Source of the DNA: Citrobacter youngae
GTDB taxonomy: Bacteria; Pseudomonadota; Gammaproteobacteria; Enterobacterales; Enterobacteriaceae
Assembly (NCBI RefSeq): GCF_003818115.1
Contig: NZ_RPOI01000016.1
Location: forward strand, 415,056 to 479,055
DNA length: 64,000 bases
Reading direction: 5' to 3'
Below the pieces are notes generated by a model. It made no database searches and was not told where the DNA came from. It was given only the letters and a program-made list of their open reading frames with translations. The first letter of the stretch is position 1; each line of letters begins with the position of its first letter. Position numbers and translations under genes: made by a program. This document shows, piece by piece, positions 18,353-27,631 of this stretch.

Positions 18353-18904
18353 ATGGATGCACTCGAATTACTTATCACCCGTCGTAGCGCTTCTCGTCTT
18401 GTCGAACCGGCCCCGGCCGGAGAGCAACTGCAAAACATTCTGCGGGCGGGAATGCGCGCACCGGACCACAAGTCGCTACAACCGTGGCAATTTTTTGTGA
18501 TTGAAGGTGAAGGACGCGAACGCTTTAGTGCCGTGCTTGAAAAAGGCGCGATCGCCGCAGGTAGCGATGAGAAAGCCCAGGAAAAAGCGCGCAGCGCACC
18601 GTTTCGCGCGCCGCTGATTATTACCGTGGTGGCGAAATGTGAAGAAAGCGACAAGGTTCCGCTGTGGGAACAGGAAATGTCTGCCGGTTGTGCAGTAATG
18701 GCGATGCAGATGGCCGCAATTGCCCAGGGCTTTGGCGGTATCTGGCGCAGCGGCGCATTAACCGAAAGTGCGGTCGTTCGTGAAGCATTCGACTGTCGCC
18801 CGCAAGATAAAATCGTCGGTTTCCTCTATCTGGGAACGCCGCAGCTAAAAGCCTCCACGACGATTAACCTTGCCGATCCGAGCGCATTCGTCCGTTATTT
18901 CTGA
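18353..18904 (+). CDS. ydjA: YdjA, FMN nitroreductase family protein
   Basis: A 183-residue minimal nitroreductase-fold protein of E. coli YdjA length. The FMN-phosphate contact is the N-terminal RRSASRL segment (about residues 10-16), with [12 protein letters not shown] next. The family reduces nitro compounds or quinones with NAD(P)H; the natural substrate of YdjA is not known. It begins the ydjA-selD-topB run, with GGAG upstream of the ATG. Confidence 0.94.
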   Translation: MDALELLITRRSASRLVEPAPAGEQLQNILRAGMRAPDHKSLQPWQFFVIEGEGRERFSAVLEKGAIAAGSDEKAQEKARSAPFRAPLIITVVAKCEESDKVPLWEQEMSAGCAVMAMQMAAIAQGFGGIWRSGALTESAVVREAFDCRPQDKIVGFLYLGTPQLKASTTINLADPSAFVRYF

Positions 18905-19020
18905 TATCAACGGCAAAACTGTCTGGATTATGAGCAAAGAGACCCGAATTCAGACAGTCACTCTTACCACATCATGGAATGAGCGCTACCATATCCGGAT
19001 TGCAATGACAGGAGATGTCC

Positions 19021-20064
19021 ATGAGCGAGCACGCTATTCGTTTAACGCAATACAGCCACGGAGCCGGTTGCGGTTGTAAAATTTCCCCAAAAGTGCTGGA
19101 AACCATCCTGCACAGCGAGCAGGCGAAGTTTGTTGATCCGAACTTACTGGTGGGTAATGAAACTCGCGACGACGCGGCCGTATACGATTTGGGAAACGGC
19201 ACCAGCGTTATCAGCACCACCGATTTCTTTATGCCGATTGTCGATAATCCGTTTGATTTTGGCCGCATCGCCGCGACTAACGCCATCAGCGATATTTTCG
19301 CTATGGGCGGCAAACCGATTATGGCAATTGCTATTCTGGGCTGGCCGCTGGATAAGCTGGCGCCGGAAATCGCCCGCGAAGTCACCGAAGGCGGACGTTT
19401 TGCCTGCCGTCAGGCGGGTATTGCGCTGGCGGGCGGCCACTCTATCGATGCCCCAGAGCCTATCTTTGGCCTTGCGGTAACCGGCGTTGTGCCGACCGAA
19501 CGCGTGAAGAAAAACAGCACCGCAGAGGCAGGGTGTAAGTTATTCCTGACCAAGCCTCTGGGGATTGGCGTTCTGACGACAGCAGAGAAAAAATCACTAC
19601 TGAAGGAAGAACACAAAGGACTGGCGACAGAAGTGATGTGTCGGATGAACATTGCCGGTGCGGCATTCGCCGATATCGACGGCGTGAAAGCCATGACCGA
19701 CGTTACCGGTTTTGGTCTGCTGGGGCATCTGAGTGAGATGTGTCAGGGCGCAGGCGTTCAGGCGCAAATCGTCTACCAGGATATTCCTAAGCTGCCTGGC
19801 GTTGAAGAATACATCGCGCAGGGTGCGGTACCCGGCGGTACCCAACGTAACTTTGCCAGCTACGGACACCTGATGGGTGAAATGCCGCAATCGGTACGCG
19901 ATCTGTTGTGCGATCCGCAAACTTCCGGTGGCCTACTGCTGGCGGTAACGCCGGAAGCTGAAGCCGAAGTGAAAGCGGCAGCGGCGCAGTTCGGTATCGA
20001 TCTCACCGCCATTGGTGAGTTAGTGGACGCTCGTGGCGGTCGCGCCATGGTTGAGATCCGTTAA
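19021..20064 (+). CDS. selD: Selenophosphate synthetase (selenide, water dikinase)
   Basis: SelD makes selenophosphate from selenide and ATP for selenocysteine and selenouridine synthesis. The start at [11 protein letters not shown] gives 347 residues, as in E. coli, and is nine bases from ACAGGAG; an ATG two codons upstream is closer. The active-site GAGCGCK segment carries Cys17 and Lys20. A normal Cys codon is used, so the enzyme is not itself a selenoprotein. It is followed after 4 bases by topB. Confidence 0.97.
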   Translation: MSEHAIRLTQYSHGAGCGCKISPKVLETILHSEQAKFVDPNLLVGNETRDDAAVYDLGNGTSVISTTDFFMPIVDNPFDFGRIAATNAISDIFAMGGKPIMAIAILGWPLDKLAPEIAREVTEGGRFACRQAGIALAGGHSIDAPEPIFGLAVTGVVPTERVKKNSTAEAGCKLFLTKPLGIGVLTTAEKKSLLKEEHKGLATEVMCRMNIAGAAFADIDGVKAMTDVTGFGLLGHLSEMCQGAGVQAQIVYQDIPKLPGVEEYIAQGAVPGGTQRNFASYGHLMGEMPQSVRDLLCDPQTSGGLLLAVTPEAEAEVKAAAAQFGIDLTAIGELVDARGGRAMVEIR

Positions 20065-20068
20065 CTCG

Positions 20069-22012
20069 ATGCGGTTGTTTATTGCCGAAAAACCAAGTCT
20101 GGCGCGTGCTATCGCCGATGTGCTACCAAAGCCGCATCGCAAAGGCGATGGTTTTATCGAATGCGGAAATGGACAAGTGGTGACCTGGTGTATTGGTCAC
20201 CTGCTTGAACAGGCGCAGCCGAATGCCTACGACAGTCGTTATGCTCGCTGGAGTCTGGTCGATCTGCCGATCGTCCCGGAAAAGTGGCAACTGCAGCCGC
20301 GTCCCTCAGTGACCAAACAACTTAACGTCATTAAGCGCTTTTTGCATGAGGCCAGCGAAGTTATTCACGCCGGTGACCCCGATCGTGAAGGGCAGTTGCT
20401 GGTGGATGAAGTGCTGGATTACCTGCAACTGGCGCCTGAAAAGCGCCAGAAGGTGCAGCGTTGCCTGATTAACGACCTCAACCCGCAGGCCGTTGAGCGG
20501 GCTATTGAGCGGCTGCGCGCCAACAGTGAGTTTATTCCGCTGTGCGTGTCGGCACTGGCGCGAGCGCGTGCGGACTGGTTGTACGGTATCAATATGACGC
20601 GCGCTTACACCATTCTCGGACGTAACGCGGGCTATCAGGGCGTACTTTCGGTCGGGCGCGTACAAACGCCGGTGCTCGGGCTGGTTGTGCGTCGTGATGA
20701 AGAGATTGAGAACTTCGTCGCCAAAGACTTCTTCGAAGTGAAAGCGCATATCGTAACGCCCGCCGATGAGCGGTTTACTGCTATCTGGCAGCCGAGCGAA
20801 GCGTGTGAGCCGTATCAGGATGAAGAAGGGCGCTTGCTGAATCGCACGCTGGCTGAACACGTGGTGAACCGAATTAACGGTCAACCGGCGATAGTCACCA
20901 GCTATAACGATAAACGGGAATCAGAATCCGCGCCGTTGCCGTTCTCGCTGTCGGCGTTGCAGATTGAAGCGGCGAAGCGCTTCGGTTTAAGTGCGCAAAA
21001 CGTTCTGGATATCTGCCAGAAGTTGTATGAAACCCATAAGTTGATTACCTATCCGCGTTCGGATAGCCGTTATCTGCCGGAAGAGCACTTTGCCGGACGT
21101 CATGCGGTACTGAACGCGATTAGCGTCCATGCACCGGATCTGCTCCCGCAACCGGCGGTCAATCCCGATACGCGAAATCGCTGTTGGGACGACAAAAAAG
21201 TGGATGCGCACCACGCCATCATTCCTACCGCACGCAGTTCGTCCATCAACCTGAACGATAACGAAGCGAAAATTTACAACCTGATTGCCCGTCAGTATCT
21301 GATGCAATTTTGCGCAGATGCGGTATTCAGGAAGTGCGTTATTGAGCTGGATATTGCCAAAGGCAAGTTTGTCGCTAAAGCGCGTTTTCTGGCGGAAGCC
21401 GGATGGCGCACGCTGCTCGGCAATAAAGAGCGCGACGAAGATAATGACGGGACGCCGCTGCCGGTGGTGGCAAAAGATGACGAACTGCTGTGCGAAAAAG
21501 GCGAAGTGGTTGAACGTCAGACTCAACCACCACGTCACTTTACCGATGCCACGCTGCTGTCAGCGATGACCGGGATTGCGCGATTCGTGCAGGATAAAGA
21601 TCTGAAAAAGATCCTGCGCGCAACGGATGGTTTAGGTACGGAAGCGACGCGCGCCGGAATTATCGAATTGCTGTTTAAGCGCGGATTCCTGGTGAAAAAA
21701 GGGCGGTATATCCATTCGACCGACGCGGGAAAAGCGCTGTTCCACTCGTTGCCAGAAATGGCGACACGCCCGGACATGACCGCGCACTGGGAATCAATCC
21801 TGACCCAAATCAGCGAAAAGCAATGTCGCTATCAGGATTTCATGCAGCCGCTGGTGGGGACGCTGTATCAGCTTATCGATCAGGCGCGCAGCACACCGGT
21901 ACGACGCTTTCGTGGAATTGCTGCACCTGGCGGTAGTGGTGATAAGAAAAAGAGCGCGCCGCGTAAACGCCCGGCGAAAAAAAGCCCGCCATCTGAAGAG
22001 GCGGGCGTGTAA
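20069..22012 (+). CDS. topB: DNA topoisomerase III
   Basis: This 647-residue type IA topoisomerase decatenates DNA in the cytoplasm. The Toprim domain starts [10 protein letters not shown] and includes DPDREGQLL (metal-binding acidic residues about 103-107). The catalytic Tyr is in [12 protein letters not shown] (about residue 328). The basic C-terminal tail ([13 protein letters not shown]) helps DNA binding. It starts 4 bases after selD, which suggests translational coupling. The length is a few residues below the 653 I recall for E. coli, probably in the tail. Confidence 0.97.
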   Translation: MRLFIAEKPSLARAIADVLPKPHRKGDGFIECGNGQVVTWCIGHLLEQAQPNAYDSRYARWSLVDLPIVPEKWQLQPRPSVTKQLNVIKRFLHEASEVIHAGDPDREGQLLVDEVLDYLQLAPEKRQKVQRCLINDLNPQAVERAIERLRANSEFIPLCVSALARARADWLYGINMTRAYTILGRNAGYQGVLSVGRVQTPVLGLVVRRDEEIENFVAKDFFEVKAHIVTPADERFTAIWQPSEACEPYQDEEGRLLNRTLAEHVVNRINGQPAIVTSYNDKRESESAPLPFSLSALQIEAAKRFGLSAQNVLDICQKLYETHKLITYPRSDSRYLPEEHFAGRHAVLNAISVHAPDLLPQPAVNPDTRNRCWDDKKVDAHHAIIPTARSSSINLNDNEAKIYNLIARQYLMQFCADAVFRKCVIELDIAKGKFVAKARFLAEAGWRTLLGNKERDEDNDGTPLPVVAKDDELLCEKGEVVERQTQPPRHFTDATLLSAMTGIARFVQDKDLKKILRATDGLGTEATRAGIIELLFKRGFLVKKGRYIHSTDAGKALFHSLPEMATRPDMTAHWESILTQISEKQCRYQDFMQPLVGTLYQLIDQARSTPVRRFRGIAAPGGSGDKKKSAPRKRPAKKSPPSEEAGV

Positions 22013-22014
22013 GT

Positions 22015-22090
22015 CTGTAGGCCTGATAAGCGTAGCGTCATCAGGCTTTGCCGGATGCGGCACCTGTGCCTTATCCGGCCTACGGGTCTA
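22015..22090. repeat. REP/BIME between topB and gdhA
   Basis: One unit reads GTAGGCCTGATAAGCGTAGC and ends CATCAGGC; the other reads GCCGGATGCGGCACC and ends CTTATCCGGCCTAC. The inverted pair sits between convergent genes. K-12 carries ynjI in this interval; here only the repeat is present. Confidence 0.85.
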
Positions 22091-22101
22091 CAGAGAAGAT
22101 A

Positions 22102-23445
22102 TTAAATCACACCCTGGCCCAGCATCGCGTCGGCTACCTTCACGAAACCCGCGATGTTGGCGCCACGTACGTAGTTGGTCTGCTTGCTTTCGCCGCCGTA
22201 TTCAACGCAGGCATGGTGAATATCCAGCATGATGTGGTGCAGGCGCGCATCCACTTTCTCCGCTTTCCAGCCCAGACGTGCGGCGTTCTGCGCCATTTCC
22301 AGACCGGATGTGGCGACGCCACCGGCGTTGGCGGCTTTACCCGGTGCGAACAGTACACCTGCCTCGAGGAACAGGTCGGTGGCTTCGATGGTGGTTGGCA
22401 TGTTCGCACCTTCAGCCACGGCCTTGACGCCGTTGGCGATAAGCATTTGCGCGGCTTCCACATCGAGTTCGTTCTGCGTGGCACACGGCAGGGCGATATC
22501 GACCGGAACTGACCACGGTTGTTTGCCTTCCAGGTAGGTCAGGCCAAACTCACGGGCATAATCTGCTACACGACCGTCGCGGCTGTCTTTGATTGCGCAC
22601 AGACGCGCCAGTTTTTCTTTGGTAAATCCACTTTCGTCAACTACGGTACCGCTGGAATCGGAGGCGGTAACCACCCGCGCGCCAAACTCCATGGCTTTCT
22701 CAATGGCGAATTGCGCCACGTTACCGGAGCCAGAAACCGCTACGCGCATGCCTTCAAAGCCCAGTCCATGACGTTTGAGCATCGCTTCGGTGAAGTACAC
22801 CAGACCGTAGCCGGTGGCTTCCGGGCGGATCAGACTGCCGCCGAAAGAGAGACCTTTACCGGTAAAGACGCAGGCGCTGTTGTTGGACAATTTTTTCATC
22901 ATCCCGGCCATAAAGCCGACTTCACGGCCGCCCACGCCGATATCGCCCGCCGGAACGTCGGTATCGGGACCTAAATGGCGGAACAGTTCGGTCATCAGCG
23001 CCTGGCAGAAACGCATGATTTCGCCTTCGCTTTTCCCTTTCGGATCGAAATCGCTCCCGCCTTTACCCCCGCCCATTGGCAGGGTGGTGAGGGCATTCTT
23101 AAACGTCTGTTCGAAGCCAAGGAATTTCAGGATCGACAGGTTCACGGAAGGGTGGAAACGCATACCGCCTTTGTATGGGCCAATGGCAGAGCTAAACTGC
23201 ACGCGCCATGCGCGGTTGACCTGTACCTGATTGCGATCGTCCAGCCAGACTACGCGGAACTGGATCACGCGCTCCGGTTCAACGAGACGTTCCAGCAATG
23301 ACATCTGACGATAGCGCGGGTTTTGCTCAAGGAAAGGCCACAGCGTGGTCATTACCTCACGAACGGCTTGCGCGAACTCGGTTTGATGCGGGTCGCGCTT
23401 TTGCACATGGTTAAGGAATGACTCCAGAGAACATGTCTGATCCAT
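22102..23445 (-). CDS. gdhA: NADP-specific glutamate dehydrogenase
   Basis: This 447-residue hexameric enzyme makes glutamate from 2-oxoglutarate, ammonia and NADPH. The catalytic Lys region is LPMGGGKGGSDFDPKGKS (about residues 122-139). The Rossmann motif is SGSGNVAQFA (about 240-249). The length equals E. coli GdhA. It is monocistronic and divergent from ynjH; an AT-rich 236-base gap upstream holds its promoter. Confidence 0.98.
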   Translation of the reverse strand: MDQTCSLESFLNHVQKRDPHQTEFAQAVREVMTTLWPFLEQNPRYRQMSLLERLVEPERVIQFRVVWLDDRNQVQVNRAWRVQFSSAIGPYKGGMRFHPSVNLSILKFLGFEQTFKNALTTLPMGGGKGGSDFDPKGKSEGEIMRFCQALMTELFRHLGPDTDVPAGDIGVGGREVGFMAGMMKKLSNNSACVFTGKGLSFGGSLIRPEATGYGLVYFTEAMLKRHGLGFEGMRVAVSGSGNVAQFAIEKAMEFGARVVTASDSSGTVVDESGFTKEKLARLCAIKDSRDGRVADYAREFGLTYLEGKQPWSVPVDIALPCATQNELDVEAAQMLIANGVKAVAEGANMPTTIEATDLFLEAGVLFAPGKAANAGGVATSGLEMAQNAARLGWKAEKVDARLHHIMLDIHHACVEYGGESKQTNYVRGANIAGFVKVADAMLGQGVI

Positions 23446-23681
23446 AGATATAAAAACCTCTTATATATTGATATGGTTATATTTTTGATTTTTGTGTTAA
23501 GTGTTGTGCAGTTTTTGACTATAACATCAGCAGTGTGACGAGACGCAAGAAAAAATTAACCTCGCTAAGTAAATTAATATTGCGCCGTGAGTCATAACCA
23601 AAAACGATGAGCGAAGGGGCTAAAGTTTCTGCCGATTTATACCGTTATACTGAGCATAAATGTCAGTCAAAAGGAAAGAAT

Positions 23682-23957
23682 ATGCGCCGTTTAATCGTGG
23701 CAGGAGCGTTGGCACTGGTGTCCAGCGCGACGCTGGCAAATCAGCTTTATCGCCCGGACGTGCAGGTGAATGTCCCGCCGGAAGTGTTCAGCTCCAGCGG
23801 TCAGCGGGCGCAGCCATGTAATCAGTGCTGCATTTATCAGGATCAAAACTATTCAGAAGGGGCGGTGATTAAAGCCGATGGCGTGCTGCTACAGTGCCAG
23901 CGCGATGAAAAAACCATCAGCACGAATCCGCTGGTCTGGCGGCGTGTGAAAGGATAA
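23682..23957 (+). CDS. ynjH: YnjH, DUF1496 exported protein
   Basis: A 91-residue protein with a signal peptide of about 20 residues (MRRLIVAGALALVSSATLA). The mature part contains CNQCC (about residue 47) and one more Cys near LLQCQR, so disulfides in the periplasm are possible. The function is unknown. I chose the ATG with AAAGGAAAG upstream. Its 3' end overlaps the end of convergent nudG by 41 bases, so both frames are coding there. Confidence 0.9.
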   Translation: MRRLIVAGALALVSSATLANQLYRPDVQVNVPPEVFSSSGQRAQPCNQCCIYQDQNYSEGAVIKADGVLLQCQRDEKTISTNPLVWRRVKG

Positions 23958-24330
23958 ACGCTTCTAACAACGGGATATCGGCAGGCGCCAGCGGATAACG
24001 CAGCGCCTCTTCGGGTGAACACCAGACGATATCCTGATGCTCATGGGCGTAAAGTGTGCCCTGATAAGCCGGCACGTGCCATGCATGAAGATGTATCAAT
24101 CGGCCTGACACTTCACGCTGATGGCTGGCGATGTAATTTCCAACGATAGCCTCGATACCCAATTCCTCACGTAATTCACGGACCAGCGCCTGTGGTTGGC
24201 TCTCTCCAGGTTCAACCTTGCCGCCCGCAAACTCCCACATGCCTGACTGATCCGCATGCTGCGGACGCTGAGCCAGTAAAATTTTGCCATCACGTTCAAT
24301 AATAGCGGCGACCACGTCGAGGGTTTTCAT
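23917..24330 (-). CDS. nudG: NudG, CTP / oxidised pyrimidine Nudix pyrophosphatase
   Basis: This is a Nudix hydrolase of 137 residues. The Nudix box GGKVEPGESQPQALVRELREELG follows the family pattern (shown in parts: GGKVEPGES, RELREELGI, about residues 37-59). E. coli NudG hydrolyses CTP, dCTP and 5-substituted or 2-hydroxy purine nucleotides, cleaning the pool. I chose MKTLDVVAAII as the start, since four extra residues upstream lack a better ribosome site. It overlaps convergent ynjH by 41 bases. Confidence 0.92.
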   Translation of the reverse strand: MKTLDVVAAIIERDGKILLAQRPQHADQSGMWEFAGGKVEPGESQPQALVRELREELGIEAIVGNYIASHQREVSGRLIHLHAWHVPAYQGTLYAHEHQDIVWCSPEEALRYPLAPADIPLLEAFILSHAARPADSC

Positions 24331-24409
24331 TATATTCATCAAGATCTAACGACAGAAAATGACATACTATCGTTATCTTTGTTTTATCTAAAGTATTCAG
24401 GAGCCACCG

Positions 24410-24979
24410 TTGAACGAACCTCAGTCGTGGGTAAAGCCGTTAACGCGTATCCCTTCCAGTCTAAAACCGCTCGCTGCTACGCAGAAAAAACATTATGGCG
24501 ATGTGCTGCATCCTACGCGCTGGTGGGGGCGGATGCCGTTTCTTTTTTGGCTGGTAGCGCTGTTTGTCGGATTTCTGGAGCGTAAAAAGGCGCGTTTAAC
24601 GCCGGTGATGCGCGCGCTGTTGATGACCCGCGTATCTCAGGTGTGCCACTGCGCTTTCTGCGTTGATGCCAACAGTCTACGGCTGGCTGAACGCTGTGGC
24701 GCGCTGGATAAAGTCTTACAGGTTGCCAACTGGCAAGAATCGGCGCTATTTAGCGCAGAAGAGCGCGTAGCGCTGGCCTATGCCGATGCGATCACCGCCA
24801 CGCCGCCACAGGTTGACGCTGCGCTGAAAGCGCAGATGAAGCAGCATTTTACCGATGATGCCATTACGGAAATGACCGCGCTGATTGCGTTTCAAAATCT
24901 CTCGGCGCGTTTTAATGCCGCTCTCGATATTCCTTCGCAGGGACTGTGCGACACCTTCAAAGGACGCCCGCATGCTTGA
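24410..24979 (+). CDS. ynjA: YnjA, carboxymuconolactone decarboxylase / AhpD-like protein
   Basis: A 189-residue AhpD-fold protein with the redox-type motif CHCAFCVD (about residues 78-85), related to E. coli YnjA. The start is a TTG preceded by AGGAG at good spacing; no ATG fits the homology. The function is unknown; AhpD relatives are peroxidase partners. It ends eight bases inside ynjF, so the two are coupled. In K-12 ynjA heads the ynjABCD group, so its place beside nudG and ynjF is a rearrangement or a divergent paralogue. Confidence 0.82.
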   Translation: MNEPQSWVKPLTRIPSSLKPLAATQKKHYGDVLHPTRWWGRMPFLFWLVALFVGFLERKKARLTPVMRALLMTRVSQVCHCAFCVDANSLRLAERCGALDKVLQVANWQESALFSAEERVALAYADAITATPPQVDAALKAQMKQHFTDDAITEMTALIAFQNLSARFNAALDIPSQGLCDTFKGRPHA

Positions 24980-25595
24980 CCGTCATATTCATCCGCGTTT
25001 AAAACCGCTTTTGCATCGCTGCGTGGGCATTATTGATAAGCCTGCGATTACCCCGGACGGGCTTACGCTGGTCGGTTTTGCCATTGGCGTGTTGGCCTTG
25101 CCATTTCTGGCGTTAGGCTGGTATCTGGCGGCGCTGGCGGCCATTGTGCTCAATCGGCTTTTTGATGGGCTGGATGGGGCACTGGCGCGGCGCAGAGGGC
25201 TAACCGATGCAGGCGGATTTCTTGATATCTCGCTCGATTTTCTGTTTTACGCCTTAGTACCATTCGGTTTTATGCTCGCCGATCCGGCGGCTAACTCGCT
25301 GGCTGGCGGCTGGCTGCTGTTCGCCTTTATGGGAACCGGCAGCAGTTTTCTGGCCTTTGCCGCGTTGGCGGCGAAACATCAAATTGATAACCCGGGCTAC
25401 GCGCATAAATCGTTTTATTATCTGGGGGGACTGACCGAAGGTACTGAGACGATTTTGCTGTTTGTGTTTGGGTGTCTGTTCCCGGAATATTTTGCCGTGA
25501 TGGCGTGGGTTTTTGGCGCGCTGTGCTGGATGACGACGTTTACCCGGATCTGGAGCGGATACCTGACGCTAAAAGCGGTTCAGCGTCAGGCATAA
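24972..25595 (+). CDS. ynjF: YnjF, CDP-alcohol phosphatidyltransferase family protein
   Basis: A 207-residue inner-membrane protein with about six membrane segments. The CDP-alcohol phosphatidyltransferase signature DGLDGALARRRG continues to GGFLDISLD, with all Asp residues in place (about residues 58-80). It probably makes a phospholipid or related phosphodiester; the acceptor is unknown. The start at MLDRHIHPRL overlaps the end of ynjA by 8 bases. Confidence 0.92.
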   Translation: MLDRHIHPRLKPLLHRCVGIIDKPAITPDGLTLVGFAIGVLALPFLALGWYLAALAAIVLNRLFDGLDGALARRRGLTDAGGFLDISLDFLFYALVPFGFMLADPAANSLAGGWLLFAFMGTGSSFLAFAALAAKHQIDNPGYAHKSFYYLGGLTEGTETILLFVFGCLFPEYFAVMAWVFGALCWMTTFTRIWSGYLTLKAVQRQA

Positions 25596-25602
25596 TCAGA
25601 GA

Positions 25603-26910
25603 TTACTTGCTGCTGTCCGGACCCCGTTCACCGCTGGAGACCGGGTTTTTTGGATTGCTGCTCCACTCATACCAGCCGCCGTCGTAAACGGAGACGTTTT
25701 TCCAGCCCATCGCGCGGGCATACATAAACGTTTCCGAAGCACGCCAGCCGGTACCGCAATAGAACGAGACCTGCTGCTGTGGCAGAATATTCCATTGCTT
25801 CCACATGGCGGCGATGTCATCCGCGCTGCGCATGGTGCCATCCGGATTATGGAAATCTTCCATGTGGGTGGAATCACTGCCCGCGTGGCCCCAACGTGCG
25901 CCTGCAATCTCACCTTTTGGCTTAATGTAGCTATAGCCGCTGGTGGTACCGACAAATTCTGGCCATGAACGAATGCTCACCAAAGACGCATCCTGGCGAT
26001 GAAGCAGACCGCGAGCCTGTTCCATATCGAGCATCAACTGCGGCTGGGCAGGAATGGTCACGCCGAAATCTGGTTCTGGTTTCACCGATGGCGCCGTGCC
26101 GCGTTCGACCGGTAAACCTGAGTCGGACCAGGTTTGCCAGCCGCCGTCGAGCAGACGAACATCTTTCACGCCGGCGTACAGCATAATTTGCGCCACGCGC
26201 GCAGCGGCATAGACATCGCGGCCATATAAAATCACCGTGGTGTCATGGCGGATACCGTGCTTCGCCAGCATCGTTTTGAGCTGTTCGTCGGACACTTTGT
26301 TCCACAGCGGTTCGCTTTCGACTTCGTTGGTATCAATGTAGCCCGCACCAGGGATGTGGCTCAGCAGATACAACTTCGGTGCGCCCCAGGCGGCCTCAAT
26401 CACTTTCCAGTCGCCCGCCGGTTTAGCAGTTACGTTTTTACCCTGCTGCAGGTCGTGCAGCCACTGCGGGTACACCAGCTGTTCGAAGTGCGGCAGACGT
26501 TGCAGGCGGGCTGGGTCCGTAAGCGCATCGCTGAGGGTGGAGATATGGTTAAAGCCCACTTTTTGCAGGCGGGCTTTGACAGCCTGTATGTCGTTATCGC
26601 TGCCATACAGTGCCACCGGCGTGTCAGTGTTGAGTTGATGTGATTTAACCCAGGCGCTGAGTTGTTCATCATTCATCTTGTCGAGCCAGGCGGCAGACAG
26701 GTTCAGTGCGGAAGGTTCGTGTCCTGAAGGACCATTAAGCGACTGCGGCCAGCCGTTGTAAAAAGCGCTCTGACGGGTATCGATTGCCGCGCCTTGCTTT
26801 TGCTGTAACTGGTCGAGGGTGAGCGTCTGTGCTGTTTCAGCAGCCCAGGAAGAAGCGCAAGCGAGCCCTAAAGCCAGTGCCAGCGCGGTCATTTGAGAAA
26901 CACGTTTCAT
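25603..26910 (-). CDS. ynjE: YnjE, multidomain thiosulfate sulfurtransferase
   Basis: This 435-residue exported protein has a 23-residue signal peptide (MKRVSQMTALALALGLACASSWA) and three rhodanese-like domains. The last domain carries the active-site loop CGTGWR (about residues 385-390). E. coli YnjE is a sulfurtransferase related to the sulfur supply for molybdopterin-type chemistry, although it has a signal peptide. It follows the ynjB-C-D transporter genes on the same strand after an 88-base gap. Confidence 0.94.
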   Translation of the reverse strand: MKRVSQMTALALALGLACASSWAAETAQTLTLDQLQQKQGAAIDTRQSAFYNGWPQSLNGPSGHEPSALNLSAAWLDKMNDEQLSAWVKSHQLNTDTPVALYGSDNDIQAVKARLQKVGFNHISTLSDALTDPARLQRLPHFEQLVYPQWLHDLQQGKNVTAKPAGDWKVIEAAWGAPKLYLLSHIPGAGYIDTNEVESEPLWNKVSDEQLKTMLAKHGIRHDTTVILYGRDVYAAARVAQIMLYAGVKDVRLLDGGWQTWSDSGLPVERGTAPSVKPEPDFGVTIPAQPQLMLDMEQARGLLHRQDASLVSIRSWPEFVGTTSGYSYIKPKGEIAGARWGHAGSDSTHMEDFHNPDGTMRSADDIAAMWKQWNILPQQQVSFYCGTGWRASETFMYARAMGWKNVSVYDGGWYEWSSNPKNPVSSGERGPDSSK

Positions 26911-26998
26911 CGAATAGCCCGACGTTGAAAAAAAGAGGACGACATTCTGTGCCGCCGGTTAAGTAAAAACCTTGCGTTAACGCAGCATATCGCCACAT

Positions 26999-27631
26999 TC
27001 ACGCCCAGTTTTCCATCTGAAATACACGGCCTGCTGGCGGGACATCCTGCGCGTCATGGGTAACCTGTACCACTGGAATACCCAGCTTACGTACCTCGGT
27101 AAAGACCCACCGGCGAAAGGTATCGCGCAGCGACGTGTCCAGCCTGCTAAAGGGTTCATCGAGTAACAGCGCCTGGGGCTGCGCCAGCAGTGCGCGGAGC
27201 AGGGCGACACGCGAACGTTGTCCGCCGGAGAGCGAAGCCGGATCGCGCGAATAAAAACCGGCCAGGTCCGCACGCGCGAGAGCGCTTTCCACCGCATGTC
27301 GTCTGGTGGAACCCTGTAGAGTGGCGGGTAGGGCCAGCAGTAAATTCTGCCCAACGCTGAAATGGTCAAACAGCAGTGCATCCTGAAACAGAATGCCAAT
27401 CTGGCGCTGCGCCGTAGGCAGAGCGTCAACGCGTCGTGCGTTGAGCCACAGCTCGCCTGATGCCTGAAATTGAGGTGACAACGCCCCGACCATCCACGAA
27501 AACAGCGAAGACTTTCCACTGCCGGAGGAACCCATAATCGTGACAATGTCACTTTTATCAACCTGAAAGGTAACGTTCTTCAGCAGCGCAGTCGCACCCT
27601 GGTACAACGAAACGTTTTGCACAATGAGCAT
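26999..27631 (-). CDS. ynjD: YnjD, ABC transporter ATP-binding protein
   Basis: A 210-residue ABC ATPase. Walker A is GSSGSGKSS (about residues 33-41; GSSG replaces the GPSG I recall from E. coli YnjD). The signature motif is LSGGQRSRVALL, Walker B is ALLLDEPFSRLD, and the switch His is in VTHD. The start MLIVQNVSL overlaps the ynjC stop by one base (TAATG), which indicates tight coupling. It energises the YnjC permease with the binding protein YnjB; the substrate is unproven, with thiamine-like or metal uptake suggested by family. Confidence 0.94.
   Translation of the reverse strand: MLIVQNVSLYQGATALLKNVTFQVDKSDIVTIMGSSGSGKSSLFSWMVGALSPQFQASGELWLNARRVDALPTAQRQIGILFQDALLFDHFSVGQNLLLALPATLQGSTRRHAVESALARADLAGFYSRDPASLSGGQRSRVALLRALLAQPQALLLDEPFSRLDTSLRDTFRRWVFTEVRKLGIPVVQVTHDAQDVPPAGRVFQMENWA

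Noticed and set aside
19015..19020. Earlier ATG for selD
   Set aside because: It lies too close to the ACAGGAG ribosome site. The second ATG gives the 347-residue family length.
24410..24979. YnjA CxxC motif read as a thioredoxin
   Set aside because: The fold signature and flanking sequence are those of the AhpD/carboxymuconolactone decarboxylase family.
26977..27561. Open frame of 194 codons overlapping ynjD on the same strand
   Set aside because: It is the wrong frame of ynjD; the ynjD frame has Walker A, signature and Walker B motifs.
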